DNA of 64,000 bases from Paenibacillus sp. FJAT-29882 (GTDB lineage Bacteria > Bacillota > Bacilli > Bacillales > DSM-1321): the NCBI RefSeq assembly GCF_001510645.1, contig NZ_LMVB01000001.1, forward strand, positions 2,738,981-2,802,980, in the 5' to 3' direction. Of the stretch, positions 36,200 through 44,347 are shown in pieces. The stretch's first letter is position 1. Each line of letters opens with the position of its first letter. The translations under genes were made by a program, and so were the position numbers. The notes below the pieces were generated by a model. That model worked only from the letters and a program-made list of their open reading frames with translations. It was not told where the DNA came from and searched no databases.

Positions 36200-36748
36200 C
36201 TATTTTACCTGTTGATTCTTAAATGGCCACACCTTGAATTTCACTTCCCCAATGATGGATTTCATAGGAATATACCCAAAATACCTGCTATCATTACTAA
36301 CCAATCGGTTATCTCCTAAAACAAAAACATATCCTTCAGGGACCATCGAAAATCCTGTCACACTTTTTAAGGTAAAATCTCCGGTCAGCAGCGTTGTCGC
36401 TTTGAGTTGTTGCTTCGCTTTCAATAAATAGGATTCTGGATTCGGTTCTCCATTGATATATAAAAGGTCATCTTTCATTTCCACCGTATCCCCTGGCAGA
36501 CCAATTACTCGTTTCACATAGTTTCCATCTCCGCTAGGGGCCCGAAAGACGACTGTATCAAACCGATCAATCTCACTCATTTTACTGATGATTACATAAT
36601 TACCATCCTGATAATTAGGCATCATGGATTCACCACTCACCAAAGTGGGGGTAAATAGAAAGGTACGGCAAATTAAAACAATCATGATTGCAATGATACA
36701 CGCCTTAAGGCACGATACAAATTCACCCTTAACTTGATTAAAACTCAT
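36200..36748 (-). CDS. sipS: Type I signal peptidase
   Basis: 182 aa. One N-terminal membrane helix (about residues 14-30), then the catalytic domain outside: nucleophile Ser41 in GESMMP, general base Lys79 in YVKRVIGLPGD, and the LGDNR box near residue 147. It releases secreted proteins from their signal peptides. TTG at 36766 is in frame, but ATG 36748 has SD GAGGGTGG and is preferred. The paralogue (SipS, T, U or V) cannot be fixed from sequence alone. Single gene. Confidence 0.85.
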   Translation of the reverse strand: MSFNQVKGEFVSCLKACIIAIMIVLICRTFLFTPTLVSGESMMPNYQDGNYVIISKMSEIDRFDTVVFRAPSGDGNYVKRVIGLPGDTVEMKDDLLYINGEPNPESYLLKAKQQLKATTLLTGDFTLKSVTGFSMVPEGYVFVLGDNRLVSNDSRYFGYIPMKSIIGEVKFKVWPFKNQQVK

Positions 36749-36908
36749 CAAATCCACCCTCTTCAACAGTGATTACTATTAGTTTACCATTATTTTTTTC
36801 AAATAATATTAAGATTTTGAAAAGTTATTAAAAAATCTTAATATTTCAAGCGCTTAACGTTGCGCATAGTCACTGAAGATAAAAAGTCTCCAGATTCATA
36901 CAAAACAA

Positions 36909-36943
36909 AGAAGGCCATCCACATTATGATCGGATGACCTTTA
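36909..36943 (-). terminator. Terminator downstream of nagZ-namZ
   Basis: AAGGCCATCC (36911-36920) pairs with GGATGACCTT (36932-36941); minus-strand reading continues CTTTGTTTTG. Confidence 0.6.
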
Positions 36944-36960
36944 AGTTGTTTATATGTCGA

Positions 36961-36999
36961 TTATCGAGTCTTGCCACCATCTATAGATGTTCCATTAAT
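36961..36999 (-). pseudogene. C-terminal remnant of a short-chain dehydrogenase
   Basis: Twelve codons directly after (and overlapping by 3 nt) the namZ stop read INGTSIDGGKTR then TAA. INGTSIDGG is the standard end of many SDR oxidoreductases. The rest of that gene is gone, so a deletion fused this tail to the namZ end. Confidence 0.6.
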
Positions 37000-38263
37000 A
37001 AAGTAAATACTGAGACCTTGTTTTCTTAAAGTCATATAATTCTTTTTCCCATTGGTTCTTCATATCTCTCACGCTTCGTCTTTCTTCAATTCCTTGTCGA
37101 ATCCAACCATTTCCTACAAGTTGGTCGAAAAATAAGATTCCTGCACGATTTGCAGCTTGGAATTGAAATTGATCTGGATATAAATCATGAACGGCCTTTA
37201 CCATATGAACACCTGTGTCAAACGGTTGAAATTTCTTCCGATCGGTTATATGGATCTGCACACCATGAGATAGCTGATTAGCAAACTTAGATGTGGTCGG
37301 TGTAAAGGATACCGGCCGAAAAATTACCCCAGATAATTTGAGCGTGTTCAACTGCTGGGCCAACTCCGTTCCATCGATAAATGGTGCGCCAATTAGTTCA
37401 AAAGGCTTTGTTGTTCCTCTCCCTTCTGAAATATTCGTACCTTCAAACAAAGCTATGCCCGGATAGACGATAGCCGTATCAAGAGTGGGCATGTTTGGCG
37501 AAGGAAAGACAAATTGCAAAGGTGTCTCATCATAATACACGTCCCGCTTCCAGCCTTTCATCTTGACAACGGTTAAATCAGCATCGATTTTGAACTTGCT
37601 ATTAAACAGCTGCGCCAATTCCCCTATCGTCATTCCATGTCTTAGTGGAATGGCGTAATTCCCTACAAAAGAAGCATACTTCATGTCTAAAACGGTCCCT
37701 TCAACGGCCGTACCCGTCAATGGATTTGGGCGATCTAATACGATGATTGGGATGCCTTTTTCCTTTGCAGCTTCCATTGCATAGGCCATCGTATAAATAT
37801 ACGTGTAGAATCGTGTTCCGACATCTTGAATGTCAAACAAAAGTACATCAATATTTTTTAGCATTTCAGGTGTTGGTTTCCTTGTTTGACCGTACAAACT
37901 ATAAACAGGGAGTCCTGTTTTATCATCGATATAGAACTCCACATATTCGCCAGCCTGTGCAGAGCCGCGGACACCATGTTCTGGTCCGTATAAAGCAGTT
38001 AGTTTAATATCATCTTCGTCGTTTAAGAGATCAACAATATTAGTAAGCTCCTGATTCACCCCAGTTGGGTTCGTGATGAGCCCAACTCTTTTTCCTTGAA
38101 GTAACTTCTTTTGTTCTGTAAGCAATACTTCAACGCCTAATTTTAACTTTTTATCTACCATTCCTTTATCCTTGTTTGATTTCTCGCTCTCCGCCCAAGC
38201 AATGGATAGTGATGAAAAAATGAGAGCCATGGTCAAAATCGCGAAATACTTTTTCTTCAACAT
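36995..38263 (-). CDS. namZ: Exo-beta-N-acetylmuramidase NamZ (DUF1343)
   Basis: 422 aa secreted protein with an N-terminal signal peptide (residues 1-24, cut after AWA). The DUF1343/YbbC fold is evident: GKRVGLITNPTGVN, LYGPEHGVRG, FDIQDVGTRFYTYIYTM, VLDRPNPLTG, EGRGTTKPFELIGAP. NamZ releases terminal MurNAc from peptidoglycan fragments after NagZ has removed GlcNAc. It lies 14 nt after nagZ, so the two extracellular hydrolases are co-expressed. MurQ, MurP and AmiE, found beside them in B. subtilis, are not in this window. Confidence 0.9.
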   Translation of the reverse strand: MLKKKYFAILTMALIFSSLSIAWAESEKSNKDKGMVDKKLKLGVEVLLTEQKKLLQGKRVGLITNPTGVNQELTNIVDLLNDEDDIKLTALYGPEHGVRGSAQAGEYVEFYIDDKTGLPVYSLYGQTRKPTPEMLKNIDVLLFDIQDVGTRFYTYIYTMAYAMEAAKEKGIPIIVLDRPNPLTGTAVEGTVLDMKYASFVGNYAIPLRHGMTIGELAQLFNSKFKIDADLTVVKMKGWKRDVYYDETPLQFVFPSPNMPTLDTAIVYPGIALFEGTNISEGRGTTKPFELIGAPFIDGTELAQQLNTLKLSGVIFRPVSFTPTTSKFANQLSHGVQIHITDRKKFQPFDTGVHMVKAVHDLYPDQFQFQAANRAGILFFDQLVGNGWIRQGIEERRSVRDMKNQWEKELYDFKKTRSQYLLY

Positions 38264-38277
38264 TAGCCCTCCTCCTT

Positions 38278-40356
38278 TTACAAGGTAAGTCCATGGCCAT
38301 ATTCATATAGCATTCCACTACCATCTAGTGTTGGAATAGCGACTGGAAGCTTACCTTGAGGAGTGATTTCCCCAAAGATAGCGGCTCCAGCGGCTTCAAA
38401 ACTTGCCGGTCTAAATCCGTACATGGCGAGATACGAATCAATCGCTGGAAATGCCATAACATCATATGGATTACGGATGCCGATTCCGATCACTGGAGCA
38501 TTTGTTTCAGCAATCACTTGATTAATCATTTTCATTTGCGGGTTCTCAAGTAAACGGTCTGCTACTGTCGAAGTGTCTGATCCGATAATGACGGCTTTAG
38601 CATCACGAATCCTTTCCAATTGTTCAGCTGCTAGAGGATAGTTTGCATTGGCCTCAATAACCGTTATATGTTGATGGTGTTTTTTAACCGCGTTTGCTAA
38701 ATCAGTGAGATATGTTCGTCCAAGGACGACAATTTCATCCCCTTCATTAAGTTGTAACGGCAATACGTGATTGTTTTTTACAAGCGTAATCGATTTTTCA
38801 GCTGCTTCTTTTTCAATTTGTTTATGCTCTGGAGACCCAATAACATCCAGCGCATAAGCGACTTTTTCAGAAATTAGCTGAGGTGTTTCTTCCTTCATAA
38901 TTCCCCGCTTTATTTTCAATGTAAGAATTCTCTCAACAGATTGTTCAATTCTTTTTTCTGATAGTTCCTTTGTTCTTACCGCTTCAACTAAACCATTAGC
39001 AACATCTTCCAAACCTACAGGCATTAATACGATATCTGCACCCGCTTTTACAGCACGAATTGCCGCATCGACTGATCCGAAATGCTCGGCAATGGCATTC
39101 ATATTCATCGCGTCTGTTGTAATAACTCCCTCAAATTTCAATTCATTTCTCATCAATTCCGTTAAGACTTTGTATGATAATGTTGCTGGTAGTGCAATTT
39201 CTTCTCCCGTTTTTTGCGAGATGACCTTTGTATTATCGATTTTAGGAAAGGTAACATGCGCGGTCATAATCGCATCAATATTTGCCTCCATTGCCTTTTG
39301 AAAAGGATAAAGTTCAACCTCTTTTAGCCTTTCTTTGTCATAGGGTACTTCAGGTAGACCAAGATGAGAGTCGACAGCGGTATCTCCATGCCCCGGGAAA
39401 TGCTTGGCCGTCGCTACAACTCCAGCTGTTTGCAACCCTTTAGCATAAGCAGTCCCAAGTTCAGCCACAAGCTTTGGATCCTCTCCAAATGATCGAACCC
39501 CGATCACTGGGTTATCAGGATTATTATTCACATCCATGTCAGGTGCAAAGTTCATGTTAATGCCGAGTGAGGCTAATTCCTCTCCAATCGCCAGTCCTAC
39601 CCTCGAAGTTAATTCAGGAGAACGAGTGGCACCCAATGCCATATTTCCAGGCATATCCGTTCCAGTTTGCAGCCGCGTAACAGCTCCACCTTCCTGATCC
39701 ATTGTCATCAGCAATCCATATTTCTCAGCTGCTTGTTGATAATCCGCAACAAGTCTCGTTGTTTGCTCTGTTGATACGACATTTTCTTGGAATAATATAA
39801 CCCCACCTAAATGATACTTCTTAACAAGTGCGTAAATCTCTGGAAGCATTTTCGTTACATGACTGCCTTCCCACGTTCGGAAGTCTGGCATCAACATTTG
39901 TCCAACCTTTTCTTCCAGTGCCATTTTTTTTATCGCTTGATTGATTACGTCATATCTTTTCCCTTTTTTCTTCACAAGTTCACCTTGCCCCTTGTAACGA
40001 ACGCCAATCTGATCTTTTAATTTCCCTTTTGAAACCTTAATCTGCGCGCTTCCATTCTTACCCGTGAATTTTACATTTCCTAGTTGATCAACCTTTGCTA
40101 CTTTAGGATTCGTTGATTGCCATTTTATCTCTGATGTTGTGTGTTCAAAATGACCATCTTCGTATCTTTGGATCGCTTTTAACACAAATAATTTCCCTGA
40201 AGTTGTTTCTATTTGAGGGATATTTTGAAAAACAATCAAGTCTTGGACCGTAGTATCCCTTGTCTTTGCTAGACCAGGACTCGTTATTGTAATCTGGGAA
40301 ATAATGATCGCCGCAATCATCATGTACATCCATATCATTTTCATCGCTTGACTCAT
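38278..40356 (-). CDS. nagZ: Secreted beta-N-acetylglucosaminidase NagZ (GH3)
   Basis: 692 aa. Signal peptide (about 1-30), an Ig-like Big_2-type domain (about 42-125: IKWQSTNPKVAKVDQLGNVK), the GH3 barrel with catalytic dyad motif KHFPGHGDTAVDSHLGLPE (near 325-343; His/Asp dyad of bacterial NagZ) and nucleophile Asp in TTDAMNMNAI, then the GH3 C-terminal domain. It trims GlcNAc from cell-wall fragments outside the cell. The added Ig-like domain suggests wall attachment (inference). Operon with namZ. Confidence 0.9.
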   Translation of the reverse strand: MSQAMKMIWMYMMIAAIIISQITITSPGLAKTRDTTVQDLIVFQNIPQIETTSGKLFVLKAIQRYEDGHFEHTTSEIKWQSTNPKVAKVDQLGNVKFTGKNGSAQIKVSKGKLKDQIGVRYKGQGELVKKKGKRYDVINQAIKKMALEEKVGQMLMPDFRTWEGSHVTKMLPEIYALVKKYHLGGVILFQENVVSTEQTTRLVADYQQAAEKYGLLMTMDQEGGAVTRLQTGTDMPGNMALGATRSPELTSRVGLAIGEELASLGINMNFAPDMDVNNNPDNPVIGVRSFGEDPKLVAELGTAYAKGLQTAGVVATAKHFPGHGDTAVDSHLGLPEVPYDKERLKEVELYPFQKAMEANIDAIMTAHVTFPKIDNTKVISQKTGEEIALPATLSYKVLTELMRNELKFEGVITTDAMNMNAIAEHFGSVDAAIRAVKAGADIVLMPVGLEDVANGLVEAVRTKELSEKRIEQSVERILTLKIKRGIMKEETPQLISEKVAYALDVIGSPEHKQIEKEAAEKSITLVKNNHVLPLQLNEGDEIVVLGRTYLTDLANAVKKHHQHITVIEANANYPLAAEQLERIRDAKAVIIGSDTSTVADRLLENPQMKMINQVIAETNAPVIGIGIRNPYDVMAFPAIDSYLAMYGFRPASFEAAGAAIFGEITPQGKLPVAIPTLDGSGMLYEYGHGLTL

Positions 40357-40648
40357 TGCACTCCTCCTAACTCATCATTCGTAGTGTTCCCTTATTAAGA
40401 AAAAATTACCTATTTGGAGGCGATTACAAATAGCCTAACAATAATCGATGAGCTTCATCTATATAACTTTTGCCCTTTTCAATCACATTAAATTCAGATT
40501 GTGAAAACTGTTATACCGGTTATAAAAGACCGTTTTATCCACCATTTAACAAAGTGAAACTTCCATCAGTGGTTTTTTTCATCCTCAAATGATTGCTCTT
40601 AAAAAAATTGATATGGAGTATTACAGCCCGTTAAACCGAGATTAACTT
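40357..40648. other. Intergenic gap upstream of nagZ, no gene
   Basis: AT-rich promoter region of nagZ; a weak ACCGGT-centred palindrome (40513-40530) is the only structure seen. Confidence 0.4.
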
Positions 40649-40678
40649 TAAAAAGGATAGCCCAATCGCTATCCTTCG
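40649..40678 (-). terminator. Terminator of the YxlEFG-like operon
   Basis: AAGGATAGC-CCAATC-GCTATCCTT; minus-strand reading continues TTTTAAAG. Confidence 0.75.
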
Positions 40679-40688
40679 ACTTTCTATA

Positions 40689-41456
40689 TTATATTTCCTG
40701 CCTTTTTAATTGGACAAGGCCTACTGCCAAAACAAGAACGATTAAGAAAAATACGCCAAGTAAAGGTCCTGCTAAATCAATTATATTTCCTTTCATAAAC
40801 TCATTAGCTCCATTTACCAAACCATGCGGCAAATAATCTACCCATCGTGCTTGTAGGAATTTAGGAACATTCATAATCAGCAAGTAAAGGACAAGGGAGA
40901 TAAACCCAGCTGTGACTGCACTTTTGGAAAAAGATGAAGCACAGATTGAGAGAGTGATAATTAAAATGATAATCGGGAGATAAAGCAAGAAGCCGCCGAT
41001 TGTATCTGCCCAAATTAAATTCTCTGAAAATAATAAGTTCGTATAATAAGCGGTTAACAGCATTCCAAAGATAAAACTCCCAACTGCAAGCAACGAATAC
41101 GCCGACCATTTTGCGAGTAGGTAAACCGCTCTGCTGACTGGTTTGACAAGCACCATCGCAGCTACTCCTTTTTCTCTTTCACCAGCAATACTTCCCATTG
41201 AAATAAGAATTAGTATAATGACACCAATTAGTTCAAAATTACTAAATGCAGCTGACATCATTTCTGATGTAGATAGTTCTGGGATTTCAATAACAGCTCC
41301 TTCCGGCATTTCACGCGCTAATAAATCGGGCAAAAGTTTCATTGAAATTGGAAAACTAATCATTAATACAGCAAAGGCGATCGGAACGAAAATGATTTTG
41401 TACGTACCCATCAGTTCTTTCCATTCTTTTTGGAACATTCTCATGAATATCATCAT
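40689..41456 (-). CDS. yxlG: ABC-2 type transporter permease (YxlG-like)
   Basis: 255 aa with six hydrophobic segments and the ABC-2 signature region SMGSIAGEREKGVAAMVLVKP (GEREKG loop, about residues 86-106). It is the membrane half of a two-component exporter with the ATPase directly upstream (1 nt gap). In B. subtilis yxlE-yxlF-yxlG sit in the sigY operon; here there is no sigY, so regulation must differ. Substrate unknown. SD overlaps the ATPase end. Confidence 0.75.
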   Translation of the reverse strand: MMIFMRMFQKEWKELMGTYKIIFVPIAFAVLMISFPISMKLLPDLLAREMPEGAVIEIPELSTSEMMSAAFSNFELIGVIILILISMGSIAGEREKGVAAMVLVKPVSRAVYLLAKWSAYSLLAVGSFIFGMLLTAYYTNLLFSENLIWADTIGGFLLYLPIIILIITLSICASSFSKSAVTAGFISLVLYLLIMNVPKFLQARWVDYLPHGLVNGANEFMKGNIIDLAGPLLGVFFLIVLVLAVGLVQLKRQEI

Positions 41457-41457
41457 A

Positions 41458-42369
41458 TTAACGCACCTTCCTTAAAAAGATATCTTCCAAAGAAGGTGTA
41501 TCTACCTGATAGGAAATAAGCATGGCACCTGATTGAGAAATAAGTTTCGGCAATTGAGCACCCGCTATATTCATATCCTTTACAGTCAAGATATAGTCAT
41601 TAATGTTCACTTGAATATTTTTAACCCATACCTGTTCATCGAGAACCTTTGTTAACACTTGCTTTGCTTCTGAAATTGAAAAACGAATGACTGGACTTGT
41701 ATACATTGATTTTAGTTCTTGTATATCAGATGCCAAAACCATCTCTCCTTTATCAATCATAATGATGTGATCCGCTATTTTTTCAACATCATCCAGTATG
41801 TGGCTGGACATAAAAATCATCATGGTCTCCTTCAATTTCATAATCATCATTAACATTTCATGACGTCCAACAGGGTCTAAAGCAGATACTGGTTCATCAA
41901 GAATTAATAGTTTAGGCTGATTCATTAATGCTTGTGCAAGTCCCAGTCTTTGTTTCATGCCTCCGCTATAGCCTAAAATTTTCCGATTGCGCGCCTCCCA
42001 TATTCCACACTCCTGCAATAAGCTTTTTGCTCGCTCTTCAATCGTCTTCTTCTCTAAACGAAATAGCTGGCCGACCCATTGCATCCATTCTCTCCCTGTC
42101 ATATATTCATAAAATGCTGGGTGTTGAGGTAAATAGCCCATTGTTTCAGTTAATTTTTCTTTCTCTTTTTGAACATCTAAACCGTTCACTTTCACAAGTC
42201 CCGAAGTCGGTTCAGAAAGTCCTACCAACATGCGAATTGCTGTCGTCTTCCCAGCACCATTTTTGCCGAGAAAGCCGAAACAGCCATTTCCTTCAATTGA
42301 AAAACTAATTCCATTTAGTGCCTGAAATGAATTATACTTTTTCGTAACATTCTCACAATGTATCATCAT
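41458..42369 (-). CDS. yxlF: ABC transporter ATP-binding protein (YxlF-like)
   Basis: 303 aa. Walker A GKNGAGKTT (about residue 37), signature YSGGMKQRLGLAQA, Walker B LLILDEPVSALDP, switch His in MSSHILDD. The C-terminal 90 residues are the usual extension of ABC-2 drug/antibiotic exporters. The protein energises the adjacent permease. It starts 19 nt after the YxlE-like gene. Length (303 versus about 295) agrees with YxlF. Function in resistance to a membrane-active compound is inferred from family and from the sdpRI neighbour. Confidence 0.8.
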   Translation of the reverse strand: MMIHCENVTKKYNSFQALNGISFSIEGNGCFGFLGKNGAGKTTAIRMLVGLSEPTSGLVKVNGLDVQKEKEKLTETMGYLPQHPAFYEYMTGREWMQWVGQLFRLEKKTIEERAKSLLQECGIWEARNRKILGYSGGMKQRLGLAQALMNQPKLLILDEPVSALDPVGRHEMLMMIMKLKETMMIFMSSHILDDVEKIADHIIMIDKGEMVLASDIQELKSMYTSPVIRFSISEAKQVLTKVLDEQVWVKNIQVNINDYILTVKDMNIAGAQLPKLISQSGAMLISYQVDTPSLEDIFLRKVR

Positions 42370-42388
42370 TCATCTTTCCTCCCGAATC

Positions 42389-42583
42389 TCAATCAGTTTT
42401 TCTTCCGAATATTAAGTAGAAAATCGGCCCAATTGTGCTAATCAGTATAATCACTAGTACCCAAACCAGCTTATTCTCGCCTTTCACCATACTCCTTTCT
42501 CGTTTGAGTAAATCCCTGAGTGCAATACCTTTTAAAATAAGTTCAAAAATAATAATTGGAAATAAAAGTTGAAGATATTCCAT
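42389..42583 (-). CDS. yxlE: PLDc_N-domain small membrane protein (YxlE-like)
   Basis: 64 aa with two membrane helices joined by a basic loop (LLKRERSMVKGENK), ending in TIGPIFYLIFGRK, the hallmark of the cardiolipin-synthase N-terminal (PLDc_N) domain found alone in YxlE. In B. subtilis YxlE with YxlD acts as a negative regulator of SigY and stands before an ABC transporter; here it heads yxlEFG. SD GGAGAG precedes the ATG. A 20-bp perfect palindrome lies 27 nt upstream of the start. Confidence 0.75.
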   Translation of the reverse strand: MEYLQLLFPIIIFELILKGIALRDLLKRERSMVKGENKLVWVLVIILISTIGPIFYLIFGRKTD

Positions 42584-42609
42584 AATGGCTCTCTCCTTTT
42601 TAATTAGTT

Positions 42610-42629
42610 ATTTAAGTAAATACTTAAAT
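42610..42629 (-). promoter_or_regulatory. Palindromic operator upstream of the yxlE-like gene
   Basis: ATTTAAGTA-AA-TACTTAAAT, perfect 9-bp arms. The half-site ATTTAAGTA recurs upstream of sdpR (44092-44100), and TAAATACT recurs at 44107-44114. Confidence 0.65.
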
Positions 42630-42786
42630 ATATGAAATGATTGTAAAATCCGTTATTTTTTTATTAATAAAGGAAGCCCCATTCATCCTATATTCATACA
42701 TGTTTGAAATGAGTTTAATATGTCGACTAGTCCAATCAATTTTAGCGAACAAGAATATACTACATTTGTATAGAGGGGGTGTTTTC

Positions 42787-42939
42787 ATGAGTCACGGAAA
42801 TAGGAACCATTCTGGCAAGCATTCGAATAAGGATTGCTGTCACAAGTACAGCCATTGTTATTGGGATAATTTCTTGGATAATGTATTATATGAATGTTCT
42901 AATTGGGAAGATCGGTATGGAGGATCTACCCGAAAATAG
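42787..42939 (+). CDS. His/Cys-rich 50-aa protein
   Basis: MSHGNRNHSGKHSNKDCC, then HKYSHCYWDNF and YECSNWEDRYGG. Six His and four Cys in 50 residues suggest metal binding or disulfide cross-linking, as in small spore-coat proteins; this is inference. Strong SD GAGGGGG 8 nt before the ATG. Transcribed opposite to its neighbours, with a hairpin after the stop. The frame extends upstream to 42637, but without an SD. Confidence 0.6.
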   Translation: MSHGNRNHSGKHSNKDCCHKYSHCYWDNFLDNVLYECSNWEDRYGGSTRK

Positions 42940-42985
42940 TTTTATCTTGGACAAGTCTTGTTATAATCCTTTTCTGTTAGGATGA

Positions 42986-43018
42986 GAGAAACCATGTAAA
43001 TTGCTGCATGGTTTCTTG
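42986..43018 (+). terminator. Terminator of the His/Cys-rich gene
   Basis: AGAAACCATG pairs with CATGGTTTCT, then TGTGTCTATTTT. Confidence 0.6.
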
Positions 43019-43162
43019 TGTCTATTTTACTGTATTATCATTTACAGACAGTTCCATTACATCTCCTTCATCACGATATTTCTCAAAATCCCATAAAGGA
43101 GAGCGTTTTGGTGAGCTCATTAATAGACTTACCCAAAAGGTTACAAAGGTCTCTTATCACAT

Positions 43163-43801
43163 TCACTCTATATCCATTCTCCGATATACCCAATACGAAT
43201 AGACAATAGGTAAGATAATGATTAGAAAAATAACTGGAAACATGAATATCCTAACAAGAGAATCTGGTAAAAAAGGAGAAATTATAAATAAGAATCCTGC
43301 TAGAATAAAGATCCGTGACCCAAAGCGATGCGTTTTTTTCCAAACCGTATCATTACTCAATGTCCATGGTGTTCTAATTCCGACAAAATAATTTGGTTTG
43401 ACGGAATGCATATAATTTCCCAGTACGATAAACAAGAATCCAACGATAAATGGAACTATTTTTCCGATAGGGATGTCATAGCCTATTCCAGTAAAAATAA
43501 CGAGGGCATTTATCAAAAAGAGAAAAAATAAAATGGCGATTGTAATCATGGAATAAGATCTAGAAAACTTCTGATAATTCTTCCTCTTCGGATCAAGTTT
43601 AGGTGAAAAAATCAACAACACGTATAAAATGATCATCATACCTATATTCATTAGCATTGCATTAAATTTCGTGGCATACCCATCTGCGACTCCATTGAGG
43701 TTCCAATGTATCGGTATTTGCGTTGGTAGCTGCTGATAGAATACAAGCCATAAGATAGCGGTGGCCGCTATCAATAAGACAGGTAAAAGATGTTTCTTCA
43801 T
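43163..43801 (-). CDS. sdpI: SdpI family immunity membrane protein
   Basis: 212 aa with six hydrophobic segments. The N-terminal DUF1648 part (LPTQIPIHWNLNGVADGYAT, residues 25-44) and the C-terminal SdpI part (NYFVGIRTPWTLSNDTVW) are both present. SdpI protects against the SDP cannibalism toxin and, in B. subtilis, sequesters the SdpR repressor at the membrane. The start overlaps the end of sdpR by 4 nt. No sdpABC toxin operon is in this window, so it may provide defence only. Confidence 0.85.
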   Translation of the reverse strand: MKKHLLPVLLIAATAILWLVFYQQLPTQIPIHWNLNGVADGYATKFNAMLMNIGMMIILYVLLIFSPKLDPKRKNYQKFSRSYSMITIAILFFLFLINALVIFTGIGYDIPIGKIVPFIVGFLFIVLGNYMHSVKPNYFVGIRTPWTLSNDTVWKKTHRFGSRIFILAGFLFIISPFLPDSLVRIFMFPVIFLIIILPIVYSYWVYRRMDIE

Positions 43802-44070
43802 TTCTGTCCATCTCCTTTATCGATAAAATCCAATGCCCAGCTGATTAATTCCTGAAACACCGTCGTATTTAAAGAATAGACAACATACTGACCTTTTTTC
43901 TCATCCTGCACAAGATCAGCATTTTTCAATAATTTGAGGTGCTGGGAAATGCTCGGCTTTGTCATATTAAAATGATCTGAAATCTCCCCTGCTGTTAAAT
44001 CTCGATCCTTCAATAAGTCCAAGATTTTTCTACGGGTCGGATCAGAAAGAGCCTTAAACGCATTATTCAT
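43798..44070 (-). CDS. sdpR: ArsR family autorepressor SdpR
   Basis: 90 aa winged-helix repressor. AFKALSDPTRRKILDLLKDR opens the ArsR/SmtB domain, with recognition helix in MTKPSISQHLKLLK (residues 37-50). No metal-binding ELCVCDL-type motif is present, as expected for SdpR rather than metal sensors. It heads sdpRI; SdpI at the membrane is expected to titrate it when toxin is present. A perfect palindrome lies just upstream of the start, and a related one upstream of yxlEFG. Confidence 0.85.
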   Translation of the reverse strand: MNNAFKALSDPTRRKILDLLKDRDLTAGEISDHFNMTKPSISQHLKLLKNADLVQDEKKGQYVVYSLNTTVFQELISWALDFIDKGDGQK

Positions 44071-44091
44071 AGGTTAATTCCTTTCAAATTA

Positions 44092-44114
44092 ATTTAAGTA
44101 TTTAACTAAATACT
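44092..44114 (-). promoter_or_regulatory. Palindromic operator upstream of sdpR
   Basis: AGTATTTA-AC-TAAATACT, perfect 8-bp arms at 44097-44114, with ATTTAAGTA overlapping on the left. Likely SdpR autoregulatory site. Confidence 0.65.
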
Positions 44115-44305
44115 ACAATGAATTTTTATATTTGTAAATATAGGATTTGTTTATTTTTTAAGATATAACGGTTAACACTGCTACAATTGATACAGTTAAG
44201 AGTAGACAATTTATTAACAGAGTCAGCCGGCGCGCAAATTCGATTTCTGAATCGTAGTGCCCGAAAAGAAGGGTCTCCGAGGCAAGTTTCTGAAAAATTG
44301 GGTAT

Positions 44306-44345
44306 AAAAAAATCCGGGTCCTAAAAAACGATCCCCGAATTTTTC
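44306..44345 (-). terminator. Terminator of the Ktr/Trk gene
   Basis: On the minus strand AAAATTCGGGGATC pairs with GGACCCGGATTTTT, T-tailed, directly after the stop. Confidence 0.7.
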
Positions 44346-44347
44346 CA

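Noticed and set aside
40689..42583. Complete sigY operon
   Set aside because: Only the yxlE, yxlF and yxlG equivalents are present; no ECF sigma factor or yxlC/yxlD upstream.
43163..44070. Full sdp cannibalism locus
   Set aside because: No sdpA, sdpB or sdpC-like gene is found around sdpRI.
44215..44322. Plus-strand frame reading ESAGAQIRFLNRSARKEG
   Set aside because: Short, no start or SD, and ends in the terminator of the Ktr/Trk gene.
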